This document shows positions 20,616 through 30,939 of a stretch of 64,000 bases of DNA, one piece after another. Within the stretch, counting starts at the first letter, position 1, and each line of letters opens with the position of its first letter. The translations under genes and the position numbers were made by a program. The notes below the pieces were generated by a model. The model was not told where the DNA came from and did no database searches. It was given only the letters and a program-made list of their open reading frames with translations. Origin of the DNA: Isoetes taiwanensis (lineage: Eukaryota > Streptophyta > Lycopodiopsida > Isoetales > Isoetaceae); NCBI GenBank assembly GCA_021234155.1, contig JAJEKV010000062.1, positions 3,445,305 through 3,509,304 on the forward strand. The letters run 5' to 3'.

Positions 20616-20910
20616 ATAAGCAAGATCATAGAGCGGATAGATCATAGATCATAGAGCAGATAGATCATAGATCATAGAGCAGATAGATCATAGATCATAG
20701 AGCAGATAGATCATAGAGCAGATAGATCATAGATCATAGATCATAGATCATAGAGCAAGATCATAGAGCAGATAGATCATAGATCATAGATCATTATTTA
20801 CTTCATTATTTTAGATCATTAATTAGAACAGATAGAGGAAGAGCTAGTGAAATAGAATAAGAGCAGATCATATAGGCAAGATCACAGAACAAGATCATAG
20901 AGCAGGATCT
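20616..20910. repeat. Tandem repeat of AGATAGATCATAGATCATAGAGC
   Basis: Roughly ten irregular copies of a 12-23 bp unit made of GATCATAGAGCA and GATAGATCATA, with an internal segment (GAGGAAGAGCTAGTGAAATAGAATAAGAGC) occurring on both sides at about 20570 and 20833. Confidence 0.8.
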
Positions 20911-21029
20911 ATATATGAAGGTGGTAGGGCAATTTAGGACACATGCATGTAAAAGTAAATAACATGCTTTATGTAAAATACCTACTTTATGTAAAATATG
21001 TGAAATACTAACCTATTTCTCGTTTCAGA

Positions 21030-21600
21030 CCGAGAATTGAGCCTTTGCCTTCGAAAAAAACCAAAAGATCGAAAACCAAAGTTGATTTGATTCGAGAAGC
21101 CGAGAAGCCGAGAAGCTTTAACACAAAAAACCAAAGTTATTCAAAGTCAGAGAGATTGTAGAGAGCCGAAAAACCAAAAAAGCCAAAAAAGCCTACAAAC
21201 CTTTGAGCCGAAAACACCTTTGAGCCGAAAACCCTAAAGCAGATGATTGTAGAAGCCGAAAAACTCGAAAAGCCGAAGTTTAAAGCATATAGAAGCCGGT
21301 TTAAAGCGATAGAAGTTTAAAATAAGAACACAATACAGATAGAAGCCGAGAAGCAGATAGAATTCGGGATTGAAGCAGATTGAAGCGCCTAGATAGCCAG
21401 ATTGAAGCAGATAGATAGCCAGAAAAGCAGATAGGTCGAAAGCAGATAGGTCGAAAGCGCAGTTCGAAAAGCATACCGAAGCGCAGCTCGAAGCGCAGCT
21501 AGTAAGAGAAGATCGAAAGAAAAGATCGAAAGCGCACAGAAGTTCGAAAGAGAGACAGAAAAGCTGGAAAAGTTCGAAAGGGATTGTAAACTAGAAATAA
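21030..21600. repeat. Purine-rich degenerate repeat region
   Basis: Dominated by imperfect copies of AAGCCGAAAA/GAAGCCGAGAAGC and GATCGAAAG words on the plus strand. It begins after CGTTTCAG, which could be a splice acceptor. No domain is recognisable; compositional bias makes the open minus frame at 21389-21631 unconvincing. Confidence 0.6.
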
Positions 21601-21654
21601 TAACTGCTTTAAAAAATTCGTACCGCGCCATAATAACTGCCGCGAAAATTTATT

Positions 21655-22075
21655 GCAAGGGTTATAAGTTATAAGATTTAAGGTTATAAGTTAAGGTTAA
21701 TAGTTTTAAGGTTATAAGTTAAGGTTATAAGTTAAGGTTAATAAGTTAAAGTTAATAATTTTAAGGTTTATAAGTTAAGGTTATTAGTTAAGGTTAATAT
21801 TTTTAAGTTCATAAATAAGGTTATAAGTTTAAAAGTTTATGAATTTGAATTTAGAAGTTTTAAGTTTTAGAAGTTTTAAGGTTATATTTATTGAAGGTTT
21901 GAAGTTTTAACCTTAAAACTTCTAACCTTAAAAGTGCTAACCTATAATAAGCTTTAAAGTTGTTTCTAAGGTTACAACATTTAAGGTTATTATAAGTTAA
22001 TATATTATAGGTTAACTTATTACTATTATAGATTAAGTTATTATAGGTTATTAAGGTTATTATTAAGGTTAACTT
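21655..22075. repeat. (AAGGTTATAAGTTA)n degenerate tandem array
   Basis: About 25 imperfect copies of AAGGTTATAAGTT and AAGGTTAATA, with an inverted segment near 21910-21950 (AACCTTAAAACTTCTAACCTT) that could pair with the flanking array. Confidence 0.8.
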
Positions 22076-22155
22076 TCATTTAAGAACATGTTAGGGAGAT
22101 GTTATTTGGATATGCTAACTTACTATAAGTTTTTTATGCATTTTAGGTCAATGGC

Positions 22156-25040
22156 ATGCAAAATGCTAAATCCCCCAAGGCCCCCAATGATGGTGATCAA
22201 GGCAAGGATGACAAAGATGATGGCAAAGGAAAGGAAAAGACCTCAAATGAAAAGGATGATGCCAAAGGTAAGGAAATTGTACTTTATAATTCCAGTCGAT
22301 TGGAAAAACAAAAAGGTCAAGATCCCGCATGCATGCAATGAGAGGGAGAGGGAGAAGGGATTATTGTTCTAGCAGATCCTATCAATGCAAAGTGAATGAT
22401 GAAAGATTAGGGGAGGACAGGTTAGGTGTGGCAATCTCAAAATTATATGACAATTGGAAGGAAAAGGGTTGAGGGCAAACAAGAATGCCTTGCTTGTGTG
22501 AAGCAACTAGAGGTTCCAACTATTGTTGCATGGCCTAGGGACAAGATTCAACCTGGAGGGGAACTACACGTTTCCTATAGATGTAGAACCATTGTCAATA
22601 ATGTTCACACAAGTGTAGCAAGAGGCCACTTCCAACTTTCAAACATTATCCCACCAAAAGATGCAAGTCGATTATGATTGTTCTCCGAAGCCTTGATGAA
22701 GGTTAGAGGAAGTGAATGTTGTTGGGCCTCAGTATTAGAATGTTCACAATAGAGGAGATGGTGGCAAGCAAAGAGCTACATATCAGGAACATAAGTGTGA
22801 TAGCAGAGGAATTTCATGTACACCATATTTGGCTATGCAATTGGGATGAAAGATCAAAGAAGAAAAGATTCCCATTGAATGGAAAGTGGATATGTTCAAA
22901 AGCATGGATGTCTATACATGGAATTCCAACCTCTTCTTGGCATAACCGGCAAAAGAGACATGAAAATGGTAGTAAAATTGCATTGCATGGGAACACCGGC
23001 ACGGTAAGGCCTACCTCAAGAACTATAGTGCAAAGGAAATATTTGAAAGATATGTGGATTTCAATGCGTAAAACATGCCACATAAGAGTAAGAAGGATGA
23101 ACAGTGGTAGAGTTATTGTTGAAAAGAGATTGCCATCCCATTGTACCCTTAAGAGCATATTAGAGAAAATAAATGCATTGCTTGAGAACTTGGAGTGGCC
23201 TCTATATATCCCCAGTTTTAGTAGGCTATGGAATAAGCATTTCAAGCATGTGACCATAGCAACTTCAAACAACTTTGCCAAGTGCAATTTATGTGCTAAT
23301 TTGAAGGAGACACTAGATAAGACCGCGGCAACCAAGTCTAAGGGCAAAGATAAAGGGAACATATGAAGGACCATATGACGGATCAACTATCATGTAGATC
23401 AACTTATTGGATGTGGAGGACCTTATCAAGAATGGAACCTAATAACTATCTATGTATTATACATGATAAAATGGACCAACAGAAGACTTGTCTTCCACAA
23501 TTCAAGTACATTCCTAAGTCATGTGGAAGATCATACCCTTTGCAGATTTCAATGACTGGGGCAATATTGCATGGGCAGTCTCAGACCTATTATGGCCATT
23601 TCAGTTTAGAGTTGTGGAGTGATGCTCCGATTTTCACATTGGGAGTATCATGAGGTGTTTAAGAAACTATGAGAAGGGTTACAATGGTCACCCTATGGGA
23701 TCCTACACTAGCCAGGCACTACATAGTGCATTGTTGGATGGAACCCTAATAGTATTGAAAAGTTTAGCAAGGCAAGATTTAGGAGGAATGGACCTAATGA
23801 ACATGTTGGAGCTTCAACATCTCGTGCTAAACCTCGAGATCTGCCCAGAAAGCTCCTCTTGCAACTAGATAATTGTGTTTGGTCAAAATAAGAACAGGTG
23901 GATGTTTTCTTTCCTATCCTACTTACCGGTTTGTGGGTATTTTTGAAAGAGTCAATTTGGGGTTCCTAATGCCCGGACATACTCATGAGGATGTGGATGC
24001 ATTGTTTGGAAAATATAGTCATGTATTGAGACAGCAGACAGTTACCAACTTTCCCAGGCTATTGGAAATATTTCATGGATGTACAAATCCATCTCCTATA
24101 GGATCTATCATAGAAGAAGTGCCTGATTGGAAGAGTTTTGTGGATGGTTATGCTCTCGACATGGAAGGTCATTCTAGACCTCTTCAATTCACTTTTTGGG
24201 TGAGAGAAGGGATTCCAATCATGCAATGGAAAATGAGACCTTCGGAGGAGATGTGGAGAGGTGGGGCAGAAATTTGGCTTGAGGGATGCAAATGGCAAGC
24301 CTATGATACCTCCTGGTCAACCAAAAGCTCTAAAACCAACTGAAGAAGTCAAGCAATTGGGCTTGACTAAGGATGGCATCAATGACTACATCAAGCATTG
24401 GCAAACTAATTCAGATGACACTAATCGTGCATTGATAGATTATTGGAAGAAGGTGATCAACTTGTTGGATGAGGTAGACACATCCTCAGAAGAGCTGCTA
24501 GAAGGGTGGTTCCCTAAAAGTAAGTGGAAAACATTAGCTGGTGCTGACGAAGATGATGGTACCATTAGTAGCATTGTGAAGGCATATGCTCCTCCTCAAT
24601 CTGATAAACACTATGTTGGTCCTAAGAAGGATAGGCCAAAATATTTAGGCATGGATTGTTATGAACCTTCTACTGACGTGGAGTGCCACCAATTTGTAGT
24701 AGTAAAACTAGCAGATCTAGAGACCTATCCAGTGTGGTTGGGATACACTATCTCGGATATTTGCAAAGAAGAAGGTGATGTTAACTTCAATAAGGTGCGC
24801 GTGGAATGGTGGTGTCCAGTACATCAGTTGAGTAATGTCACCGATAAAGAAAGATATTCAGATTGTTGGACAAAGAGGTGGAGGAGAAATCCAAGTGATC
24901 CTGATCTTTGGCTAGACATTGAAACCGTATTGTACTCGTGGACTCCAAAAACTATTCCTAGTAAAACAGCGAGAGTTACAATACCTCAGGATGTAAGGAA
25001 TAAGGTTCTCATATCCTTGGGGATGCTAGTGGAAAAATGA
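22156..25040 (+). pseudogene. DUF7869-like, transposase-related gene, decayed
   Basis: Reading in order: an Asp/Lys-rich tail (22156-22340); a segment with LACVKQLEVPTIVAWPRD (22426-22677); a cysteine segment with SRLWNKHFKHVTIATSNNFA...KCNLC (about 23215-23300); IIHDKMDQQKTCLPQF (about 23456); LDNCVW followed in other frames by NKNRWMFSFLSYLP and GFLMPGHTHEDVDALF (about 23860-24010); then the C-terminal frame. The D-x-MDQ-KT, LDN...NKN and GHTHED motifs in this order match the DUF7869 family, found in many eukaryotes and suspected to be a DDE-type transposase core; the enzymatic role is inference. At least four frameshifts make it inactive. Confidence 0.6.
24261..25040 (+). CDS. C-terminal open frame of the DUF7869-like gene
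   Basis: A 259-codon uninterrupted frame. It overlaps the preceding GHTHED-bearing frame (to 24343) and is shifted against it, so it was probably once continuous with it. It contains LTKDGINDYIKHWQ, acidic DEDDGTISS, a central domain with YLGMDCYEPSTDVECHQFVV (an apparent BAH-like beta segment), VEWWCPVHQL and the end VRNKVLISLGMLVEK, then TGA. This is the best-preserved part of the locus. Its function is unknown; similar C-terminal extensions may read chromatin or DNA, but that is speculation. Confidence 0.5.
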   Translation: MGQKFGLRDANGKPMIPPGQPKALKPTEEVKQLGLTKDGINDYIKHWQTNSDDTNRALIDYWKKVINLLDEVDTSSEELLEGWFPKSKWKTLAGADEDDGTISSIVKAYAPPQSDKHYVGPKKDRPKYLGMDCYEPSTDVECHQFVVVKLADLETYPVWLGYTISDICKEEGDVNFNKVRVEWWCPVHQLSNVTDKERYSDCWTKRWRRNPSDPDLWLDIETVLYSWTPKTIPSKTARVTIPQDVRNKVLISLGMLVEK

Positions 25041-25309
25041 AAAACAGTTACTATGTATCTTTTCTACAGTTAAAGTTGTGTACTACTTGAGTTCCATGAT
25101 ATATGATTTTGTAATTTGAAGTTAAGGTGTGAATTTATATTCCCATGTGTGATTATATGTTAACGTCTATTCTAGTCTAAGGGCAACAAAGTTACTAAAA
25201 AAGTGAATTTATCAAAGTTACTAAAAAAGTGCAATATAAAATTTATCCCAAAATTAAGACATAATCCCAATTTAATTGAATGATGGTTATATTTCAATAT
25301 AGAACTTCT

Positions 25310-25467
25310 GCAGTTTCTTCCAAATGTAGTGGTGCAGGGCAGAAGAATGCAGAGATAGATGGTAGTGGGGTGGAGAAAGAAATGACTGCTACCAAAGGCA
25401 AACTCAAGCACAAAGCCATGGAGGATCCTTCTGGGAAGGGAAGATAAGCCAAGGAGGCTGTAGATCT
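25310..25467 (+). pseudogene. Lys/Glu-rich ORF, left part, interrupted by the chromovirus
   Basis: After a TTCTGCAG possible acceptor the frame reads SSKCSGAGQKNAEIDGSGVE and KLKHKAMEDPSGKGR, one TAA, then KEAVDL up to the chromovirus insertion. Across the 13-kb insertion the same frame resumes at 38465 (NKADNMEDGMEF), so the target was one continuous reading frame. Composition resembles the Lys/Asp-rich segment at 22156, and it may belong to the DUF7869-like locus. Confidence 0.5.
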
Positions 25468-25556
25468 TGTGACGGTCCAGGGGAATATACGCCATAAATA
25501 CGTATATTCCTGGATCCGTCACCATACAGGTCTATCTTCATAGCCTTGTATACCAT
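25468..25556 (+). repeat. Start of 5' LTR (LTR A), diverging after about 88 bp
   Basis: Bases 25468-25550 match the start of LTR C (36840 onward) with one substitution (CAGGTC for CAAGTC). The first 57 bp form a long hairpin, GTGACGGTCCAGG...AATATACG facing CGTATATTCC...CCGTCAC. After ACCATAGA the sequence is unrelated to LTR B or C. Confidence 0.75.
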
Positions 25557-25884
25557 AGAATGGGTCGAAGAATCATACCAATCGGAGACCCGAGTGAAAA
25601 ATGGTGCAAATCCATAATTAGCACTTCAAACCATTAGAAAATTCGAAAAATTTTAGGTATAATACGAATTAATACAGGATTAATACATATCTTAATAATT
25701 AAATAATTACTAAATATGGTGTAATTAATAAGGGGGGGCTAATAGATAGGGGTAATTATGGTGAGAGAATATTCCTAGGGACCCTCCTTTTTAAATATTT
25801 GACACCTCATTCTCTCTCTCCAACCTTCCACCTCCACCTCTCTCTTGCTTTCCTTTACGCCACCCATTTCCCGAACAAGAAGAC
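25557..25884 (+). promoter_or_regulatory. Leader before the H3-like sequence
   Basis: AT-rich sequence with a TATA-like TTTTTAAATATTT at about 25788-25800, followed by a pyrimidine-rich leader (CTCATTCTCTCTCTCCAACC...CTCTCTTGC) up to the ATG at 25885. This could be the promoter of a histone-type gene or the U3/R region of a variant LTR. Confidence 0.35.
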
Positions 25885-26971
25885 ATGGCTCGCACCAAGC
25901 AAACCCCACAGAAGGCCCGGCCCTAGGCCCACCCTCTCCATGGCAAGCAGTGCAGGCATGGCACGCCAAGAAGGTCCCCGAAAGCACCTTCGGCCGAGGC
26001 CAGGCGACGACGGAAGTCCCCCGCCAGCCAAAGAAGAAGCCAATAAGCCTCCTTCCATGATGCCGAGGAGAGTCCCAGCAGCAGTTCTCCGTCGGCAGGT
26101 ACTCAGAGAACCGGCGAGTCTCGCCATTTCGGGCCCCTGACATCGGGTGGAAGAAGAGGTGGAAGAACAGCACAACAACGTGTAGGGGAAGCGTGGTCCT
26201 TCAAGCACCAAAGAAGAAGGGCAAGGAGAAAGTCGCTGAGTGGCCGGGAGGAGAGGGCCGCCAGGGAAGAAGAGGGAGCGGAGCGGAGTTGAGGCAGCAG
26301 TGAAAGGAGAACGAAGAGGAAGAACGATAGGCCTCACCGGACCGGCCGCCATAGAGGAGCCCGGGAGGAAGAGGAGGCACAGGAGGGCGGTAGTGGAGAA
26401 GAGGAGGAGGAGCAAAGATCGTGACTCGGACGCCGTGCCACCCTACCCAGTGGGCCGAACCACCAAAAGTGGTGAAGAAGCGTAAGGTGGAGGGCATTCG
26501 CGGGCCCGACAGATCGCTAATTGGGTAAAAAAATGGCGATACAAGGAGTACTCCGCCGCTGGACGAGGTACAACGATTGGTATTGCCGCCAGAGGTGCAA
26601 ATGGTTGTGGAGGGCGGCAGTCAAGAAGAACCAGCCCGGGCCACCCCCACCTAGACCGAAAAACCCAAGAGGGGTTCACCACGGGCCTAACAAAGACGCA
26701 TCGGGTGTTTAGGAGATTAAGCACTTCCGTGATGTGCACAAATCTCCCGATAAGGAAGGCCTTCGAAAGCGCCTCCTTAGGGAAGTAATGCAGAGTTAGG
26801 ACCGATTATAGGGTTACCCCTCTAATGACCCGCCCCCCCGCAAGAGGTCGCCGGGCGTAGCTGGTGCAGCTCTTCGAGGAAGGGAACCTCTGTGCAATCC
26901 ATGCTAAGCGAGTCACCCTCATGCCGAAGGACATTCACTTAGCACGGAGGATCCGCAGGGAGAGGCCCTAG
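25885..26971 (+). pseudogene. Histone H3 / CENH3-like pseudogene
   Basis: The ATG at 25885 begins MARTKQTPQKARP, nearly the canonical H3 start, then meets TAG. The far end, about 26862-26968, reads [16 protein letters not shown] then [19 protein letters not shown] and TAG, clearly the H3 alpha-2/alpha-3 C-terminus. Between them, EIKHFRDVHKSPDKEGLRKR and LLREVMQ (about 26714-26798) align with the H3 alpha-N/alpha-1 region, and CAAGAGGTCGCC gives the QEVA of alpha-2. The N-terminal part is very long (about 270 codons before alpha-N, against 40-60 normally), Arg/Pro/Gly-rich and frameshifted, so the tail is expanded or has taken an insertion. A divergent tail would suit CENH3, but the core is too degraded to decide. 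Confidence 0.65.
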
Positions 26972-27202
26972 GCCTCAAATTTTGTAAATTTTGTTAGAAA
27001 AGTTAAATTTTCATGTAACTGTGTTTCTTATTAATATAAAAGTTATTTTCCCCTGTAATTAGAAAAATGTTGGATGCTTGAAATTTAGGAAATAGAACCC
27101 AATTGTGGTAGAACTCTTCATAGCATGCTTAGGAATACCCTAGAAATCATAACTACAACGAAAATTTGGCAAAAAAAAATCATAAAAAAAAGCAAAAATT
27201 GG

Positions 27203-27475
27203 GCCAACCGGGTGAGACCGCGCCAATGGCCTCTGCGTCCGCGACGCGGGCGCGTTTCGCGCGGATTCACCCGACTGCCCCAAAAACATGCTTTTAGATG
27301 TCAGTTTTGCTCAAAATAAGTTGCTAGTTAGCTTAGAATCGGCCCAATTAGCCATGTTAGCATCTTGAAATTCCCAAAAATCACCAAAAATGGCTCCAAA
27401 ATAGGCCAACCGGGTGAGACCGCGCCAAACGCGTCTGCGTCCGCGACGCGGAGGCCATCCGCGCGGATTCACCCG
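27203..27475. repeat. Two CpG-rich palindromic repeats 200 bp apart
   Basis: Segments 27203-27273 and 27404-27475 share GCCAACCGGGTGAGACCGCG, then GCGTCCGCGACGCGG and GCGCGGATTCACCCG. Each has complementary ends (CGGGTGA/TCACCCG) and an internal CGTCCGCGACG palindrome, so each can fold on itself. They stand out from AT-rich surroundings. Confidence 0.7.
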
Positions 27476-27657
27476 GGTCAGCCCATTTTTGACCCAAATT
27501 AGCCAAATTTGATCCAACAAATTGCCATGTAGTGTTTCTTGCTTTGTTTTGCTTAAGTTTGCACTTCATGGTAGTTCATTTGGACACCCAGAGCCATAGA
27601 ACCAAGGCTGTCTTAGGTAGGTACCTTTTTGCACGAACCCCGAGGTCACCCATAGTC

Positions 27658-27667
27658 TATAAAAATA
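27658..27667 (+). promoter_or_regulatory. TATA box before the accessory ORF
   Basis: TATAAAAATA in CATAGTCTATAAAAATAGG lies 118 bp upstream of the ATG at 27776, a normal plant spacing allowing for a leader. Confidence 0.4.
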
Positions 27668-27775
27668 GGTCTCATTTGCCATTTTTCCTTCTACAGAACT
27701 GCTCCCAGCCCCTTAGGCGATTTTCTGAAACCCCACTGATCCTTGCAAGCCATTTTCTGCACCCTTTCCTACTCA

Positions 27776-28207
27776 ATGGCGCCCAGCAACTTTGAGAGGT
27801 GGTACAATGCTGCAAGCCATATCCATCAGCTTCCTGTAGATCAAGCCTTCTCTGTGTTCGACCACTTGTTTGATCTGCATGCAACTCTGACTAGAACACC
27901 CTACTACACAGACATTATGTGCCAATATGACCAGCAAGTCCTGCCTTGGGAAGTTAGACTGCCCCCTAGGGGAGGGAGTTGGGTTTCTCTTGAGTCACTC
28001 ATCCAAGCCTTAAGTCGAGAATTGGGAGGATCCAAGGGCAAGAAGCAACTATGGGATAGGACTAGGACCATGCCCGATTACATGACCTGCAGACATAATA
28101 GGCATAGGTACCTTTCGTCCCAGACAGCCCTTGCCCTTTTCATGCACTATAAGTCAATCAACAAAGTAGGGGAACCTTCTGTTCAGCCCTTAGACTTAGC
28201 CACTTGA
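27776..28207 (+). CDS. Accessory ORF of the retroelement, unknown
   Basis: An ATG start gives 143 codons, MAPSNFERWYNAASHIHQ onward, with a helical Leu/His-rich N-terminus, PWEVRLPPRGGSWVSLESLI, a basic KGKKQLWDRTR segment and LSSQTALALFMHYKSI. It stops at TGA. It lies upstream of gag inside the chromovirus, where most elements have only a leader. No retroviral motif or known domain is recognised. A TATA box upstream suggests it could be separately transcribed. It may be a captured host gene or an element-specific accessory gene. Confidence 0.45.
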   Translation: MAPSNFERWYNAASHIHQLPVDQAFSVFDHLFDLHATLTRTPYYTDIMCQYDQQVLPWEVRLPPRGGSWVSLESLIQALSRELGGSKGKKQLWDRTRTMPDYMTCRHNRHRYLSSQTALALFMHYKSINKVGEPSVQPLDLAT

Positions 28208-29307
28208 TACCAGAGGGCCCGTGATCAAATCCTCGAATATAGAGTCCTCCGCCTATGAATACCATGGCACGACGCCGGGGGCACCATCTCCGCAGATTCA
28301 CGAAGACTACGAAAGACTAGGGGAGCAAAACCCGTAATGGGAGAATAGGGAGGCAACAAGGATGCAGAGGTACATGTCGAGGCACGGGCGACGACATCGA
28401 AGAGCTACCGAGCCTCCGGCTCGGCATCACATCCTGTCATGGCCGATAGTCATCGACGGGAGGAGTACATTTTTGCAAACGACATCCTCAACTTGTCAGA
28501 TTGCCAGAAGTGGTCTTCGAATCATTTAACTCTTAGGCATGATAGCACATGGCAAGAGCCAGACTTCATCGACTACTCATACCGTGAGATTCCAAGGAGC
28601 TAGCTGAGAGACACTCTTATCTTTGGGGAGACAATGTCGGACATAGCAGCCTCATCGCCAGATAAGGGAGATCTATCGACAAACAGAACCTATCATCTCG
28701 TGAGGAGGAGTTCCAAGCAGATCTGAGCACACTCTACAAGCCGGGGAGGGGCCCAAGCTCAAGCTTCCACAGGGCCGAGCCAGAGCATGAGGGAAGGGTC
28801 CAAAGGCATCAACTTGGACAACGAACCAAAGATGTGGAGAGATCATGAAGATCTTATGGCGGTGGATGCCTACGGGCGAAGCAACTCAAAGGAAGGGCAA
28901 TCGGATCGCGAGGTATAGGGAAGGGCACGCGACGCCGCTACTATCTTCCGACCCTCGACCAAGGGCAAATGATAGTTTTCCGCAAGGAGTTCAGCCCAAG
29001 GGGGAAGAACTGTGGCACTTCTCATAAGCTCTCGGGCCGGGCAAAGATTCGAAGATATAGCCCATGCCGACCACATTATCCTTTTCAACAGGGCCGTCAA
29101 GGCCCATTGCCTCGACTTTGCGAGAGGGCACCTTAGGGATGCAACACTTTTCAGTGGTAGCAAAGAATAAAGACCGTAACTTCCGTAACCGGAGATGGCC
29201 CGAGCACTTGAAGGAAGATCGACAAGGAACATCTTGCGCAACCTCGGCAAAGGCCTCCGATTCAGGGATGTCAAGAACTTCTTCAGGCTTTCGGGAGGCC
29301 ATTGAAT
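28208..29307 (+). pseudogene. Decayed continuation of the accessory ORF
   Basis: Protein-like segments persist past the TGA in shifting frames: YQRARDQILEYRVL (about 28211), ANDILNLSDCQKWSSNHLTL (about 28477), DFIDYSYREIP, DHIILFNRAVKAHCLDFARG (about 29072), and ILRNLGKGLRFRDVKNFF (about 29235), closing near 29307. Together they suggest an original protein of roughly 500 residues. No domain is recognised. Confidence 0.35.
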
Positions 29308-29530
29308 AGTTGTAAAATTTTCTTAAGTTGTGTGCTAAATGTTTTCTTATACCCATTGTGCTAAGACATATCTACCCTATCATGTAATCCTTATGTATTA
29401 ATGGCTATTAACTGTTTTATAAATGCAAAGTTTTGTATGATTTCTTTATAACTAATAAAGATAATTCAATTACAAGTAAGATTGATCAACATCTAACCCA
29501 AATAACATGTATTGATGATCAATCCTTGCA
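29308..29530 (+). other. AT-rich gap ending in a CTTGCAG acceptor
   Basis: AT-rich non-coding sequence with AATAAAG near 29455 and a clear TCCTTGCAG acceptor at about 29523-29531, immediately before gag-like coding sequence. It may be an intron or the junction between accessory ORF and gag. Confidence 0.4.
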
Positions 29531-29593
29531 GCAAGGAACTCAAGTGCAGGATCTCAAGACCAGCACCGACAACGCAATTGGGTACCAAGGAAT

Positions 29594-30088
29594 TTGTTTG
29601 GCAGAGAACAAGAAGACTTCGAGCAGGATATGTCACCAGAGGCAGTCAACGCAAGGTTGGTGCAGATGAGGAACCAGATGCAACACCTCATCAACTGGGC
29701 GACACCCCTGATGAACGCACAGGAAGATGGTCCTCCACCTCCACCTTGTGTTCCGGGAGGTGACGAAGGCCCTCAGCAGGAAGGGGAGGGCAACCAGGGG
29801 AACGTCAGGGATAGGAGAAGGAAGAGAAGAACCAGGAGCCCATCATCATCTAGCTCCACCATCGCACGCTTCTTCCAAGAAGGGACAGCTCTATTCGACG
29901 GTCGGTCCGACACATCTAGAGTAAGGAAAAGGGCAAGAAAGACGGATGACTATCAGAAAAAGGTGGATAGTGCTATGAGCAACGATGGAAGACAAGGAAG
30001 CCGGGCCGCCTCGTGGAAAGACAGATCGTGCATGGAGGTGAAGCATGGCTTGATGAAATGGAAGAATTTGGTAACTCCTACCAGATGA
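29594..30088 (+). pseudogene. Gag N-terminal part of the chromovirus
   Basis: The frame reads FGREQEDFEQDMSPEAVNAR, LVQMRNQMQHLINWA, a proline run (PPPPPCVPGG), Glu/Gln-rich and Arg/Ser-rich parts (RRRKRRTRSPSSSSS), and FFQEGTALFDGRSD. This is the composition of a Ty3/gypsy gag N-terminus. It ends at TGA 30086; gag continues in other frames, so it is broken. Confidence 0.5.
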
Positions 30089-30900
30089 AAGACAAGGACA
30101 TAGGGAAAGTTGCTACAGCTAACCTTATTGGACCGCAAGGGATGGTGGAAGGGATATGCTAAGTCTAACAAGCCGAAGAGGAACAATTGCAGTGTTTAAG
30201 ACCTTCAAGAAGGCTTTTTCCAAGAAGCACTATGTGCCAAGGTCTCATACTAGTAGACAGATCCAAATAGTTTTTTGTGTTGAATCGTGGTAGCTTATCG
30301 CTGGCTAAGTATACCGAAGAATTCATGAGGCTTAGGCTCCATGTTCCCGAGTCTCTCGAAAAGGCAAGCGGTGGATACCTACATTGAGGGGTTGAACAAA
30401 GAATATCAAGAGGCTTGTGAGAGCAATCAACCCAAGGTCGGTCTGCAGAGGTCAAGATAAAGCTATAAGTTTGAGGAGGCACCAAAGAACTCCAGCAGAG
30501 AAGTAGTCAACCTTCGGGGTAAGAGTTCAGGGCAAGATCGTGGGCAATATCGTGGTAAGCAATCAGCAGCCACACCATCGAGGCCAGCAAAGCAAGGTAA
30601 GAGTCGAACAAAGCTTTTGGGGACCGAAGCCACGTAATGCATCGTGGGGTTTTGCTCTTAAAAGCCCTAGACAGACTGGCCAAGGAGAAAGAGACAGAAT
30701 GCATTGAGAAAAGTTATGCTTGTGTGCTTCCGGCCCAGTGGCAATCAACACATGATTGTCCATTCGTCATGCAAAACCTTGGCGTAACTTATGGATTGGG
30801 ATTCCCCAACGTAGTTTTATTTAAGACGACACAGCCAGGAGGCCCGTGACTTCATAGATGGTGAGTGCCACATATGTGCAAACATTGAGTCGTGATATTG
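30089..30900 (+). pseudogene. Gag capsid and C-terminal remnants
   Basis: Frame-hopping segments match Ty3/gypsy capsid: LAKYTEEFMRLRLHVPES (about 30303), VDTYIEGLNKEYQEA (about 30374), then a charged stretch with SSGQDRGQYRGKQ (about 30525). A CCHC zinc knuckle is not intact; only a ACVLPAQWQSTHDCPF-like Cys/His remnant appears near 30722-30766. Confidence 0.5.
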
Positions 30901-30939
30901 AGAGTCACCGACCGTCATCGCGGCTGATGGGATCATAGA

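Noticed and set aside
25855..26497. Long minus-strand frames opposite the H3-like sequence
   Set aside because: They are shadows of a GC-rich Arg/Pro coding strand and show no domain; the H3 motifs are on the plus strand.
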